From Gemmatimonadota bacterium (GTDB taxonomy: Bacteria; Gemmatimonadota; Gemmatimonadetes; Gemmatimonadales; Gemmatimonadaceae): 44,463 nucleotides of DNA. The position numbers were made by a program, and so were the translations under genes. The stretch spans positions 1 to 44,463 of the forward strand of contig JANYIJ010000146.1 in NCBI GenBank assembly GCA_025362095.1, given 5' to 3'. Positions 16,033 through 24,473 of the stretch are shown one piece after another; positions within the stretch are counted from its first letter, which is position 1; every line of letters starts with the position of its first letter. The notes under the pieces are model-generated. The model worked only from the letters and a program-made list of their open reading frames with translations, was not told where the DNA came from and did not search any database.

Positions 16033-16281
16033 TCACTCGCCGCGGCGCGCCCAGCGCGCATAGCGGATCACGTCCCGCACGCTCGGCACCGCGGCGTGAT
16101 CGCCGAACGCCGTGTACATGCGCCATGCAACGTACTCCCTCGACGGCACAGGCAGGAACGGCGCGTGCCGCAACCAGCCGCGCCGGCGGAACCGCCATGC
16201 GACCGTCATCAAGTCACGGGCGAGTGAGGGATCCACAGCCGCGCGAACTGCGAGTGAGAGTGAAAGCGTGAGCCACTTCAT
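16033..16281 (-). CDS. small conserved hypothetical protein
   Basis: An 82-residue basic protein, starting at the ATG at 16281 (MKWLTLSLSL). A hydrophobic N-terminus is followed by WRFRRRGWLRHAPFLPVP and YVAWRMYTAFGD, then VRDVIRYARW. I recall similar short proteins, with R-x-R-G-W, P-F-L-P-x-P and W-R-M-x-T-A-x-G-D, in Gemmatimonadota genomes, but their function is unknown to me. The many Trp and Arg residues suggest a membrane-surface or protein-contact role. It ends seven bases before queG, so the two are probably co-transcribed. Confidence 0.7.
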   Translation of the reverse strand: MKWLTLSLSLAVRAAVDPSLARDLMTVAWRFRRRGWLRHAPFLPVPSREYVAWRMYTAFGDHAAVPSVRDVIRYARWARRGE

Positions 16282-16384
16282 GGGAGTGAAGATCGTGGAG
16301 GGCGGGGTTTCGATCAACTCGGAACCGGCCAAATCTTCCGGCAACCTGCCACTGGCCCGTGCAACGTCACAACTTTCAGGTGTC

Positions 16385-17701
16385 ATGTGGCTCTACAACG
16401 CGATGCCCCGCATCAGCAGCCTCGCCTGCCAGGTGTACTACCGGCTGACAGTCGGCGGCGCGCGCGTCGAACCCGAGGGCGCGGTCCTCCTCGTGGCGAA
16501 CCACACGAACTCACTGATGGATCCTCCCCTCGTGGTCGTCGCGGCGCAGCGACGTGTGCGGTTCATGGCGAAGTCGACGCTCTTTACACATCCCGGAATC
16601 TCGTGGCTCGTGAAGGCGGTAGGTTCGGTGCCCGTCTACCGGCAGCAGGATGACCGCAAGCTTCTGTCGCAGAACTTCGACTCGTTCCGCGATGTGAGTT
16701 CTGCGCTCGCGGAGGGACACGCCGTCGGCATCTTTCCCGAAGGGATCAGCCACAGTGCATCGAGACTCCAGCCGCTGAAGACTGGCGCGGCGCGGATCGC
16801 GCTGGGCGCGGCGGTGAAGATCGGCAATGCATTTCCGATCGTGCCGATGGGGCTCGTATTCCGCGATCGCCGCACGTTTCGGAGCGCGGCGCACGTGATC
16901 GTCGGAAACGCCTTCGAATGGGACGATCTGGCGGGACGGCCGCCAACCGACAAAGAAGCCGTGCGCGAACTTACGCGGCGCATTGAGGCGTCGATGCGCA
17001 CGGTCACCCTCAATCTCCACGACTGGAGTGACGAGCAGCTCGTGCGCTGCGCCGAGCGTGTCTGGCGCGCGGAGTTCGATGTGTCGGCGGACGCGCTCGA
17101 CGAAATGGCGCGTCTTCGCGCCGGTACGAACGCGCTCGCGCAGCTGCGACTCGGCGAGGAGTCGAAATGGCGGCCGCTCGCCCGCGCCCTGCGCGCGCAT
17201 GACCGCATGCTCACACGACTGGGGCTCACGCCGCGCACGCTGCGCGAGCAGGTGTCATCAGACGCCGCGCTGCGCTGGACGATCACGCGCGTTCCGCAGC
17301 TCGCGTTCGTCCCGCTTGCCGCCATCGGATTCGTGCTGTTTTGGATTCCGCGCGAGATCACTGCTGCGGTCGCGGAAAAGCTCGCGCGAGCGGAAGGAGA
17401 AGACGCGGTTCCCACGTATCGCGTGCTCGCGGGCTTCTTGTTCTTCGCGATCTGGTTCCTGCTGCTCGCGATCGCGTCGTCGTTCGTTCTGGGCGCGTGG
17501 GGCGGGCTGATCGTGTTACTCGCCCTGCCGTTCGTCGCATTCAGCGCGCTCGCTGTCGGCGACTCGCGGCGGCTGACGTGGGAGGCGATCCGCCGGTTCT
17601 TTGTTTTGCGGTCTCAGCGCGATCGCGTCGCCGCGCTGCGCGAACGTCAGCGCGCGCTGGCCGTGCAGCTTCAGCAGCTATTTGAAGGAGAGGCCGTCTA
17701 G
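16385..17701 (+). CDS. PlsC-type glycerolipid acyltransferase
   Basis: Predicted membrane acyltransferase of phospholipid synthesis, 438 residues from the ATG at 16385. The catalytic block NHTNSLMDPP has His40 and Asp46 (an H-x5-D spacing, as in GPAT/Sct1-like members rather than H-x4-D). The acceptor-binding block is GIFPEGIS (FPEG at 117-120), followed by LKTGAARIAL. Hydrophobic segments near residues 305-320 and 345-380 indicate C-terminal membrane spans, longer than simple PlsC. The frame is open upstream to 16112, but that stretch runs opposite the small gene at 16033-16281 and shows no domain. Its 3' end overlaps the convergent phosphatase gene by 24 bases. Confidence 0.87.
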   Translation: MWLYNAMPRISSLACQVYYRLTVGGARVEPEGAVLLVANHTNSLMDPPLVVVAAQRRVRFMAKSTLFTHPGISWLVKAVGSVPVYRQQDDRKLLSQNFDSFRDVSSALAEGHAVGIFPEGISHSASRLQPLKTGAARIALGAAVKIGNAFPIVPMGLVFRDRRTFRSAAHVIVGNAFEWDDLAGRPPTDKEAVRELTRRIEASMRTVTLNLHDWSDEQLVRCAERVWRAEFDVSADALDEMARLRAGTNALAQLRLGEESKWRPLARALRAHDRMLTRLGLTPRTLREQVSSDAALRWTITRVPQLAFVPLAAIGFVLFWIPREITAAVAEKLARAEGEDAVPTYRVLAGFLFFAIWFLLLAIASSFVLGAWGGLIVLLALPFVAFSALAVGDSRRLTWEAIRRFFVLRSQRDRVAALRERQRALAVQLQQLFEGEAV

Positions 17702-19102
17702 TCCGGCTGGCACCGCGCGCCCAATCGCGGCGAGCGCGCTCGGCATCACATCGACTGTTCTCCTCGGAATTCCGCCGGCCGGTTTGTTCAGCAGCAGCGG
17801 CACCTGCATGTGCTCGCGGTGCAGCGCGCCGTGCGATGACACATGCGGAATCGGCTCCCACTTTGCGCGATAATCCCAGTTCCGAGAAGCCGAGAGCATG
17901 ATCTCACCCGAGCGCGCACTCGCCGCGAGATGCACGATTTGCACGATCGCGTCGGGATAGTCCGACGAGACAGTGGCGTCGTACGCTTCGGTTGACGAAA
18001 GCGATTCGTGCGCGCCGATCGCGAGCGGATCTCCCGTAACGGGCCGGTACGAGTACCGCCCGCCTTCCACAAATACTTGCGCGGCGCCGCGGCCCCTCGT
18101 GCGCACCTCGCAGCTGTTTCCACCCCGTGGAATCAGAAGCAGGTCGACCGACTCGCGCTCGAGCAAACGTTCAGGCAGCCACGCCCATTTCCTTTCGAGC
18201 GACTGCCACGGTGCGCGCGCGCCAGACCGATTTCCAAGATCGAGGTACAGGTGCGCCATCGCGTTACCGCTCACCATCACCGCGACATCGCGTCCGGCGC
18301 CGTAAATCCACGGATGCGCGATCACGCCGAGCTTCCACGAGTGGATCAGGCCGGCGAGATCTTCGTGTCGGCGGACTGGAGAGTGTCCATGATCGCTCAC
18401 GATCCACAGATGCATCGCGTCCCAGCGACCGTCGCGCTCCGCGTCGGCGCGAATCTGCGCGGCGGTTTCGTCGACGGTGCGCAGCGCGTCGCGCACCACC
18501 GGCGCATCGTGTCCCTCCGAGTGCGACGTCTTGTCGATTCCCGTCAGCGCGCAAAACGTGACCTGCGGCCGCTCCGCGCGGATCCTCTTCGCGATGCGCG
18601 CGCCGATGTCGCGGTCGATCGCGAGCCACCCGCGCACGTTGCCGCTGAAATGGACGCGCGCAGCGCGCAGCGCGAAGCCAAGCGTGTGGCCCTCGCGGTC
18701 GCGCGGGCGGAGCCCGCGGCCGATCACGCTCAGCGCCGCGAGATTCGATTCGGAAAGTTCGAACAGCGTCGGCGCGAGCGGATCGAGATCGCGGTCCACT
18801 TTGCGGAACTCACTACCGACGTAGCTTCGCGCGCGCGGCAGCAGCGTCTTCGCGCTCGCTGCGCGATCGAACCAGCGGATTCCCGGAAGCCCGACTGGCC
18901 CCGGATATCGACCCATGAGAAATGGCGTGTACGCCGGCCCGGTGACCGACGGAAAGACGGAAGTCACGACGTGCAATCCGCCCTCTGCGCTCAGCTGCGC
19001 GAGCGCGGGAACTTCGCCCGCGGCCATGGAGGCCGCGAGCGTGTCGGGCCGGATTCCATCGGCCACGAGGATCACCACACTGGGTTTCTGCGGGCGCGCC
19101 AT
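17678..19102 (-). CDS. alkaline phosphatase superfamily / type I phosphodiesterase
   Basis: Metal-dependent hydrolase of the nucleotide pyrophosphatase/phosphodiesterase group, about 474 residues. Metal and nucleophile sites: VVILVADGIRPDTL near the N-terminus (Asp), FPSVTGPAYTPFLMG (Thr nucleophile), LTGIDKTSHSEGHD and WIVSDHGHSPVRRH. No signal peptide is evident. The start could be the ATG at 19102 (MARPQKPSVVIL), used here, or the GTG at 19117. It is divergent from the LOG-family gene with 36 bases between starts. Substrate could be a phosphodiester or phosphonate; not determined. Confidence 0.85.
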   Translation of the reverse strand: MARPQKPSVVILVADGIRPDTLAASMAAGEVPALAQLSAEGGLHVVTSVFPSVTGPAYTPFLMGRYPGPVGLPGIRWFDRAASAKTLLPRARSYVGSEFRKVDRDLDPLAPTLFELSESNLAALSVIGRGLRPRDREGHTLGFALRAARVHFSGNVRGWLAIDRDIGARIAKRIRAERPQVTFCALTGIDKTSHSEGHDAPVVRDALRTVDETAAQIRADAERDGRWDAMHLWIVSDHGHSPVRRHEDLAGLIHSWKLGVIAHPWIYGAGRDVAVMVSGNAMAHLYLDLGNRSGARAPWQSLERKWAWLPERLLERESVDLLLIPRGGNSCEVRTRGRGAAQVFVEGGRYSYRPVTGDPLAIGAHESLSSTEAYDATVSSDYPDAIVQIVHLAASARSGEIMLSASRNWDYRAKWEPIPHVSSHGALHREHMQVPLLLNKPAGGIPRRTVDVMPSALAAIGRAVPAGLDGLSFK

Positions 19103-19138
19103 CTCGCGGGAAGTCACGCGGGAAAGTAAACTGCTCGG

Positions 19139-19948
19139 ATGCCACGAAAGACAGATCCGAAGGGCACGAAGACGCCGCCGCCGCGGAAATCAAAACCGGT
19201 GCGTCACATAGACGACTCGATCCGCGACCAGTATGAGGCGTACACCACCGAGGACGAGAAACTCCTCCAGGCGCTGCCGCATCCGGACGATTTCACGCGC
19301 AGCGACACCTGGCGCGTGCTGCGCATCATGGGCGAGTTCATTGAGGGCTTCGACAAGCTCGCGAACGTCGGCAAGGCCGTAACGGTGTTCGGCTCGGCGC
19401 GCACGCCGGCCGACGATCCGCAGTATCTCGCCGCGGTCGAAGTCGGGAAACACCTCGCCGAGGCGGGCTTCGCGACGATCACCGGTTCCGGCCCCGGCAT
19501 TATGGAGGCCGCGAACAAAGGCGCGAAGGAAGCCGGCGGACGGAGCGTAGGATGCAACATCGAGCTCCCGTTCGAGCAGGGCACGAACCCGTATGTCGAT
19601 ACCGTCGTGAACTTCCGCTACTTCTTCGTCCGCAAGACGATGTTCATCAAGTACAGCGTCGCGTTCGTGATTTTTCCGGGCGGCTTCGGCACGCTCGATG
19701 AACTGTTCGAAGCGATCACACTGATCCAGACCGGCAAGATTTCACAGTTCCCGGTGATACTGTTCGGAACACACTACTGGGCGGGCCTGATTCGCTGGAT
19801 GCAATCGCGGATGCTCGGCGAGCACAAGATTTCGGACGGCGATCTCGATCTCATGACCGTAACCGATGATCCGAAGGAAGTCGCGCGAATCGTTGCGGCG
19901 GCGTACAAGGCGCAAATGAAGACGGAGAAGGAGCGCACAACAGGATGA
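19139..19948 (+). CDS. LOG family protein (TIGR00730-type Rossmann fold)
   Basis: A 269-residue protein of the LOG (lysine decarboxylase-like) family, whose studied members release the base from nucleoside 5'-monophosphates, including cytokinin precursors. Signature motifs are present: [14 protein letters not shown] and [14 protein letters not shown] (the PGGxGTxxE motif). A lysine-rich N-terminal tail (about 20 residues) precedes the domain. The next gene, a deoxyhypusine-synthase-like protein, overlaps by ATGA. Despite old annotations as lysine decarboxylase, that activity is not expected. Confidence 0.92.
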   Translation: MPRKTDPKGTKTPPPRKSKPVRHIDDSIRDQYEAYTTEDEKLLQALPHPDDFTRSDTWRVLRIMGEFIEGFDKLANVGKAVTVFGSARTPADDPQYLAAVEVGKHLAEAGFATITGSGPGIMEAANKGAKEAGGRSVGCNIELPFEQGTNPYVDTVVNFRYFFVRKTMFIKYSVAFVIFPGGFGTLDELFEAITLIQTGKISQFPVILFGTHYWAGLIRWMQSRMLGEHKISDGDLDLMTVTDDPKEVARIVAAAYKAQMKTEKERTTG

Positions 19949-21129
19949 GCAAGAAGAAGCGAGCGAGCGCGGCGGGCCCGAAAAGCGCGCAGAAGAAGGC
20001 GGCCGAGCTGCGCGAGGCCGCGGGCGCGAAGCACGTCGCGGCGGAGACGAGCCGGTTCCTTCGCGGCAAGAAAATCGATCCGCGCAGGATCGACGGCTCG
20101 GAGAGCGTCGTGGAGCTGATCGACGGCACGTTCCAGGCGTACAACTCCGGGCGGCTTCGCGAAGCGTGCCAGCTTTATTCGGAGAAGATGCTCGAGAAGG
20201 ATGTGACGGTGGGGCTCACGCTCACGGGCGCGCTGACGCCGGCAGGACTCGGCATGAGCTGCCTGATTCCGCTGATCGAGGCGGGGTTCGTGGACTGGAT
20301 CATCTCCACCGGCGCGAACCTGTATCACGACGCGCATTTCGGGCTCGGACTTTCGATGCACCGCGGCAACGCGACGGAGAGCGATGTCTTGCTGCGCGAG
20401 GAAGGCGTCGTGCGCATCTACGACGTGTTCTTCGATTACGACGTGCTGCTCTCGACAGACGCATTCTTCCGGCAGATCATGCGCGCGCCGGAGTTTCAGC
20501 GCGCGATGTCGAGTGCGGAGTTCCACTGGCTGTGCGGCAAGTATGTCGCGGAGCGGGAGAAGGTGCTCGGGCTCAAGAGCAAATCGCTCCTGAGCGCCGC
20601 GTATGCGTGTGGCGTGCCGGTGTACACCTCGAGTCCGGGCGACAGCTCGATCGGAATGAACATCGCGGCGCTCGCGCTTGAGGGATACAAGTGCGTGATC
20701 GATCCGAACGCCGACGTGAACGAAACCGCGGCGCTGGTCCTCGGCGCAAAGCGTGACGGCGGAAAGAGCGCGCTCGTGATCATGGGCGGCGGATCGCCGA
20801 AGAATTTTGCTCTTCAAACAGAGCCGCAGATTCAGGAAGTGCTCGGCATTGACGAAAAGGGGCATGATTTCTTTTTGCAGGTCACCGATGCGCGTCCGGA
20901 CACCGGCGGTTTGAGCGGCGCGACGCCGGCGGAGGCCGTGAGCTGGGGGAAGATCGATCCCGACCGTCTGCCCGACGCCGTCGTGTGCTATCTCGACTCG
21001 ACCATCGCCCTTCCGCTGATGACGAACTACGCGCTCGCAAGGCGAAAGAAGCGGAAGCTGCGGCGGCTGTACGATCAGCGCGGCGCGCTGATGAAGCGGC
21101 TCAAGAGCGAGTTCGAGAAAACTCTCTGA
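19945..21129 (+). CDS. deoxyhypusine synthase-like protein
   Basis: A 394-residue protein related to deoxyhypusine synthase, which in eukaryotes and archaea moves the aminobutyl group of spermidine onto a lysine of eIF5A. Bacteria lack eIF5A; bacterial homologues are largely uncharacterised, some making homospermidine or modifying other amines. Seen: [24 protein letters not shown] and [10 protein letters not shown] (NAD-binding region), [14 protein letters not shown], and GGGSPKNF with Lys286, which matches the catalytic lysine position. The first 45 residues are a basic Lys/Ala tail. It is coupled to the LOG gene. The gene ends seven bases from a convergent membrane-protein gene. Confidence 0.88.
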   Translation: MSKKKRASAAGPKSAQKKAAELREAAGAKHVAAETSRFLRGKKIDPRRIDGSESVVELIDGTFQAYNSGRLREACQLYSEKMLEKDVTVGLTLTGALTPAGLGMSCLIPLIEAGFVDWIISTGANLYHDAHFGLGLSMHRGNATESDVLLREEGVVRIYDVFFDYDVLLSTDAFFRQIMRAPEFQRAMSSAEFHWLCGKYVAEREKVLGLKSKSLLSAAYACGVPVYTSSPGDSSIGMNIAALALEGYKCVIDPNADVNETAALVLGAKRDGGKSALVIMGGGSPKNFALQTEPQIQEVLGIDEKGHDFFLQVTDARPDTGGLSGATPAEAVSWGKIDPDRLPDAVVCYLDSTIALPLMTNYALARRKKRKLRRLYDQRGALMKRLKSEFEKTL

Positions 21130-21136
21130 GGTTGCT

Positions 21137-22708
21137 CTAGCGCGGCATTCCGTAGAAGCGGCGCACGACTGCGCTGGAACGCGCGAGCGCGTTGAGCTCC
21201 CCGGGACGGCGCGGGTCAGCGACGACGCTTGCCCCCGGTGAAATGAACACGGAATCGGTTGCTGCGCGAACGAATCGCGCGCCGCTCGCCGACGGCAGCA
21301 CGAACCGGTCGTACACGGCGAGATCGTAGAACTCGAGGTGCGTCGATGCCCGCGCGACAGTTGCCGGCGGCAGGTCGGGAATGTCGCGCACGCCCGCTGC
21401 GACGATCGGCGACACGAGCGAATCTCTTAGCAGCGCGATCGCGGAGCGCCGCCGGCCGGCGTCGACCCACTCCGCGCGCCTGCCGGACGGCCACCCGCGC
21501 CGCAGCGCGTAAGTCTCGGACGCCATCTGGAGCATGAGGAAGAGCGCTGCGGCGTACGCGAACGATCGCGCGATGATCGGCCGAGACCCGCGACGTTCGA
21601 TCGCCGCCTGCAGCGCGAGCGACACGAGCATCGCGAAGAAAATGAACGGCACACCAATGTGCTTCGCGGGCCATTCGGCCGGTTCGAACGGACGTCCGCC
21701 GGTCACGAGCAGCGCGTGCAGACAGATGATGAGCACGCAGGCGATCGCGGCGCGCTGGAGTCGCGCGTCGCTGCTGCGGAAAGAGATGAGCAGTGCCGTC
21801 AGTGTACCGACGACGACAAGCACTCTGAGAGCAATCGCGACCGTATCTGGCAGCGGCGCGCTGTCGAGCACGCGCCACGGAGCGAGCACGACGCCGGCGA
21901 GAAACTTGAACGCGAGCAGGCCGCGTGTTGTGAGCGGAATCACAGCGGCCGCCGGGTGGAGCACGCTGGTGCCCGTGTGCACCAGCGCCCAGATGTAGAA
22001 GGCCGCACCGAAGACGATGGCACCGTTCGCAATCGCGAGCGGCCACCGCTGCGCGCGCAGCGCAGCGCCGGGCGCGACTCCCGCTCGAACGTCTGCCACC
22101 GCGTCGATCAGACAAACGATGAGCAGGGCCATCGGCACCCACAGCGCCGCCTCGCCAAATCCGAGGGCAAGCAGAGCGACTCCTGCGAGCGCGAACACGT
22201 CGCCTGCTCGTCGCTGATCGAGAACTCGTCGCCGGAGGAGCAGCGCCGCGCATGTGAGCGCCATCAACTGAATCCAGATCACAAGCGTGAAATATCCGGC
22301 GAGCAGTTCACCCCACTGCGACCAGCCGCCGATGATCACCACCGCTGTCAGCCGTGCCGTGGCGCCGGCGCCCCAGATGAAGAGAAGCCGCTGCACCAGG
22401 TACAGCACGAATGCGAACATCGCGAGACTGAAGACGATCCAGCCGAGCGGATGAATTCCGAACAGCGCGTCGAGCGCCGCGACTTCGATCCGGAAAAACG
22501 GCAGGATATGCTCGTTATGCGGAAGCAATAGCAGATCGCGCAGCGGGAGTCCGCCGTTCGCATGAAGGAACGCGAAGTCGTCGGCTCGGAAATAGCCGCG
22601 CCAGAGCGAAGGCGCGTGCCAGAGGAGCGTCGTCAATACGGCAATCGAGGCACTCGCGCGATGCGAGTCGAACTGTGCGAGCGCTGCCGGAGTCGTGCGG
22701 CTGTTCAT
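21137..22708 (-). CDS. polytopic membrane protein, GT-C glycosyltransferase-like
   Basis: A 523-residue protein with about ten predicted membrane spans. After the first span comes a periplasmic-side loop with YFRADDFAFLH; an acidic pair there is typical of GT-C enzymes, which use polyprenyl-phosphate sugars. The C-terminal third (from DSLVSPIVAAGVRDIP) is soluble and probably outside. The frame is open to 22777, but the ATG at 22708 (MNSRTTPAAL) is more likely. It is divergent from the methyltransferase that begins at 22777, with 68 bases between. Function by family is inferred from topology and neighbours, not from a firm motif. Confidence 0.65.
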   Translation of the reverse strand: MNSRTTPAALAQFDSHRASASIAVLTTLLWHAPSLWRGYFRADDFAFLHANGGLPLRDLLLLPHNEHILPFFRIEVAALDALFGIHPLGWIVFSLAMFAFVLYLVQRLLFIWGAGATARLTAVVIIGGWSQWGELLAGYFTLVIWIQLMALTCAALLLRRRVLDQRRAGDVFALAGVALLALGFGEAALWVPMALLIVCLIDAVADVRAGVAPGAALRAQRWPLAIANGAIVFGAAFYIWALVHTGTSVLHPAAAVIPLTTRGLLAFKFLAGVVLAPWRVLDSAPLPDTVAIALRVLVVVGTLTALLISFRSSDARLQRAAIACVLIICLHALLVTGGRPFEPAEWPAKHIGVPFIFFAMLVSLALQAAIERRGSRPIIARSFAYAAALFLMLQMASETYALRRGWPSGRRAEWVDAGRRRSAIALLRDSLVSPIVAAGVRDIPDLPPATVARASTHLEFYDLAVYDRFVLPSASGARFVRAATDSVFISPGASVVADPRRPGELNALARSSAVVRRFYGMPR

Positions 22709-22776
22709 TGCAAAGAATGATAGAGCTCGGCCGACAACGTGGTGAGAGCGCCGGACGCGCCGTAGCTTTGCTTGCA

Positions 22777-23517
22777 ATGCCCGACTCCATCGCCGCCACC
22801 TCTGAACGTCTCGATCCGCTTCAGGTGGGAGAGAGCGCGTCCGAATACGACCGGGTCACGCTTGCGCTGCACCTCGAGCGCTACCGGCTCGCTGCCGAGT
22901 ACGTAACCGGCCGCGACGTGGTCGACTGCGCGTGCGGAACGGGGTACGGGTCGGAGATGCTCGCGCGTGCCGGGGCGCGAAGCGTTCAGGGAATCGATCG
23001 CGATGCATCGGCTCTCGAGTTCGCGCGGTCGCAGCACGCCGCCAACGGCACGAGTTACATCGCGGGCGACGCGATGACCTTTGTCGCACAGCCCGCGCCA
23101 ACCGTATGGATCACGCTCGAAACCGTCGAACACCTGCCGGATCCCGAGGGCTACCTCCGTCATGTGGCCTCGCAGCTCGCCGCGGGCGGGATTCTCATCG
23201 CGTCGGTTCCGGTCACCGTCTCCACCGACGGGAATCCGCATCACCTGTGGGATTTCACCACGCGCAGCATTCGCGCGCTGATCGAGTCATGCGGGTTTCG
23301 TGTCGAGCGGGAGCTGAAGCAGCTCCACCACTGGACGCTGCGCGACATCTCCGGCGACTCGCGCGGATCGCGGCAGAAGGATCGCCGGCGCGGGCTGGTT
23401 GGCTGGTATATCAGCCACCCAACGGCCTTCGTTCGCAGAGTCTGGCTCACGCTGACGCGCGGCTTCGTTCACGAGTACCTCACGCTCGTGGCGGTTCGCG
23501 TGGAGAAACCGGCATGA
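22777..23517 (+). CDS. class I SAM-dependent methyltransferase
   Basis: A 246-residue methyltransferase. Motif I is VVDCACGTGYGSEMLARAG (about 48-66), with the acidic end of strand 2 in VQGIDRD. The later TLETVEHLPDPEGYLRHV and GGILIASVPVT follow the UbiE/Coq3-type pattern. The C-terminal part (FRVERELKQLHHWTLRD) may bind substrate. It opens the glycosyltransferase operon, and the next gene starts at its stop (ATGA at 23514), so a sugar or lipid-linked glycan substrate is likely. Confidence 0.88.
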   Translation: MPDSIAATSERLDPLQVGESASEYDRVTLALHLERYRLAAEYVTGRDVVDCACGTGYGSEMLARAGARSVQGIDRDASALEFARSQHAANGTSYIAGDAMTFVAQPAPTVWITLETVEHLPDPEGYLRHVASQLAAGGILIASVPVTVSTDGNPHHLWDFTTRSIRALIESCGFRVERELKQLHHWTLRDISGDSRGSRQKDRRRGLVGWYISHPTAFVRRVWLTLTRGFVHEYLTLVAVRVEKPA

Positions 23518-24473
23518 CGGAGCAATCCGCGCGCAGAACCGCCGCGTTGATCAGCGTGGTCGTGCCCGCATATAACGAGGCCGAGAGCATCCCCGCGCTT
23601 GTCGCGCGCCTCGACGCCATTCTCCCGAAACTCGGCGCGCACGAGATCGTCATCGTCGACGACGGCAGCACCGACAACACGCTCGCGCTGCTGCGCTCTC
23701 TCGCCGCCACACGGCCGCAGCTGCGCTGGATTTCGCTCTCGCGAAACTTCGGACACCAGAGCGCGTTGCGCGCCGGACTCGCCGAATCGCGCGGCGACTG
23801 CGTGGCCACGCTCGACGCCGACTTGCAGCATCCGCCCGAGTTGCTCCCGGAGTTGTACGATCGATGGAGAGCGGGCGCCGAGATTGTTTATACCGTGCGG
23901 AGCGACGCGGGCACGTCGTGGCTCAAGCGTTTCACCGCCCGCTGGTACTACCGCCTGCTCGCGGTGCTCTCCGATCATCCGCCGCAGCGCGGCACCGCGG
24001 ATTTCAGGCTGCTCGACCGAAGTGTGGTAAACGTGATCAACGAGCTGGCAGAGCACGCGCTCTTTCTCCGCGGCGTGATTCCGTGGGTCGGGTTCAGACA
24101 AGCGGTTGTCAGCTACGCGCCCATCGGCCGGCACGCCGGCGACACGAAGTACACGCCGCTGAAAATGCTGCGGCTCGCGCTTCACGGCGTGACCGCGACG
24201 AGCATCCGGCCGCTCTTTCTTGCGAGCATGGTCGGATTCCTCGTCTCGCTCTTTGCGATCGCGTTCGCCGTATACGCCGCGTACATCCGGCTCGTGAAGG
24301 GCACGGCCATCTCCGGCTGGGCGTCGGTCATCATTTTCGTTGGACTGCTCGGCGGCGCGCAGCTCTTCACGATCGGCATACTCGGCGCCTACCTCGGACA
24401 GGTGTTGCGCGAAGTGCAGCGGCGCCCGCCGTATGTGATCCGAGATGCAAGCCAACCGCCGAAAGAGCACTAG
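23514..24473 (+). CDS. GT2 glycosyltransferase, polyprenyl-phosphate sugar synthase (DPM1/GtrB-like)
   Basis: A 319-residue family 2 glycosyltransferase. The N-terminal catalytic domain has VVVPAYNEAESIP, IVIVDDGSTDNT and TLDADLQHPPELLPEL, with Asp101 and Asp103 as the DxD-type metal site. Two C-terminal membrane spans (around residues 235-258 and 270-298) are as in GtrB, ArnC and DPM1-like enzymes, which load a sugar from an NDP-sugar onto undecaprenyl phosphate at the inner face of the membrane. The ATG at 23514 overlaps the methyltransferase stop. The product would be the donor for the GT-C-like protein encoded next. Confidence 0.93.
   Translation: MTEQSARRTAALISVVVPAYNEAESIPALVARLDAILPKLGAHEIVIVDDGSTDNTLALLRSLAATRPQLRWISLSRNFGHQSALRAGLAESRGDCVATLDADLQHPPELLPELYDRWRAGAEIVYTVRSDAGTSWLKRFTARWYYRLLAVLSDHPPQRGTADFRLLDRSVVNVINELAEHALFLRGVIPWVGFRQAVVSYAPIGRHAGDTKYTPLKMLRLALHGVTATSIRPLFLASMVGFLVSLFAIAFAVYAAYIRLVKGTAISGWASVIIFVGLLGGAQLFTIGILGAYLGQVLREVQRRPPYVIRDASQPPKEH

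Noticed and set aside
19139-19948. Lysine decarboxylase annotation for the LOG-family gene
   Set aside because: The PGGxGTxxE motif marks a nucleotide phosphoribohydrolase-type protein; the decarboxylase name is historical.
21659-22531. 290-codon plus-strand frame opposite the GT-C-like gene
   Set aside because: Composition is that of an antisense shadow (Arg, Glu, His rich), while the minus-strand frame gives clean membrane helices.
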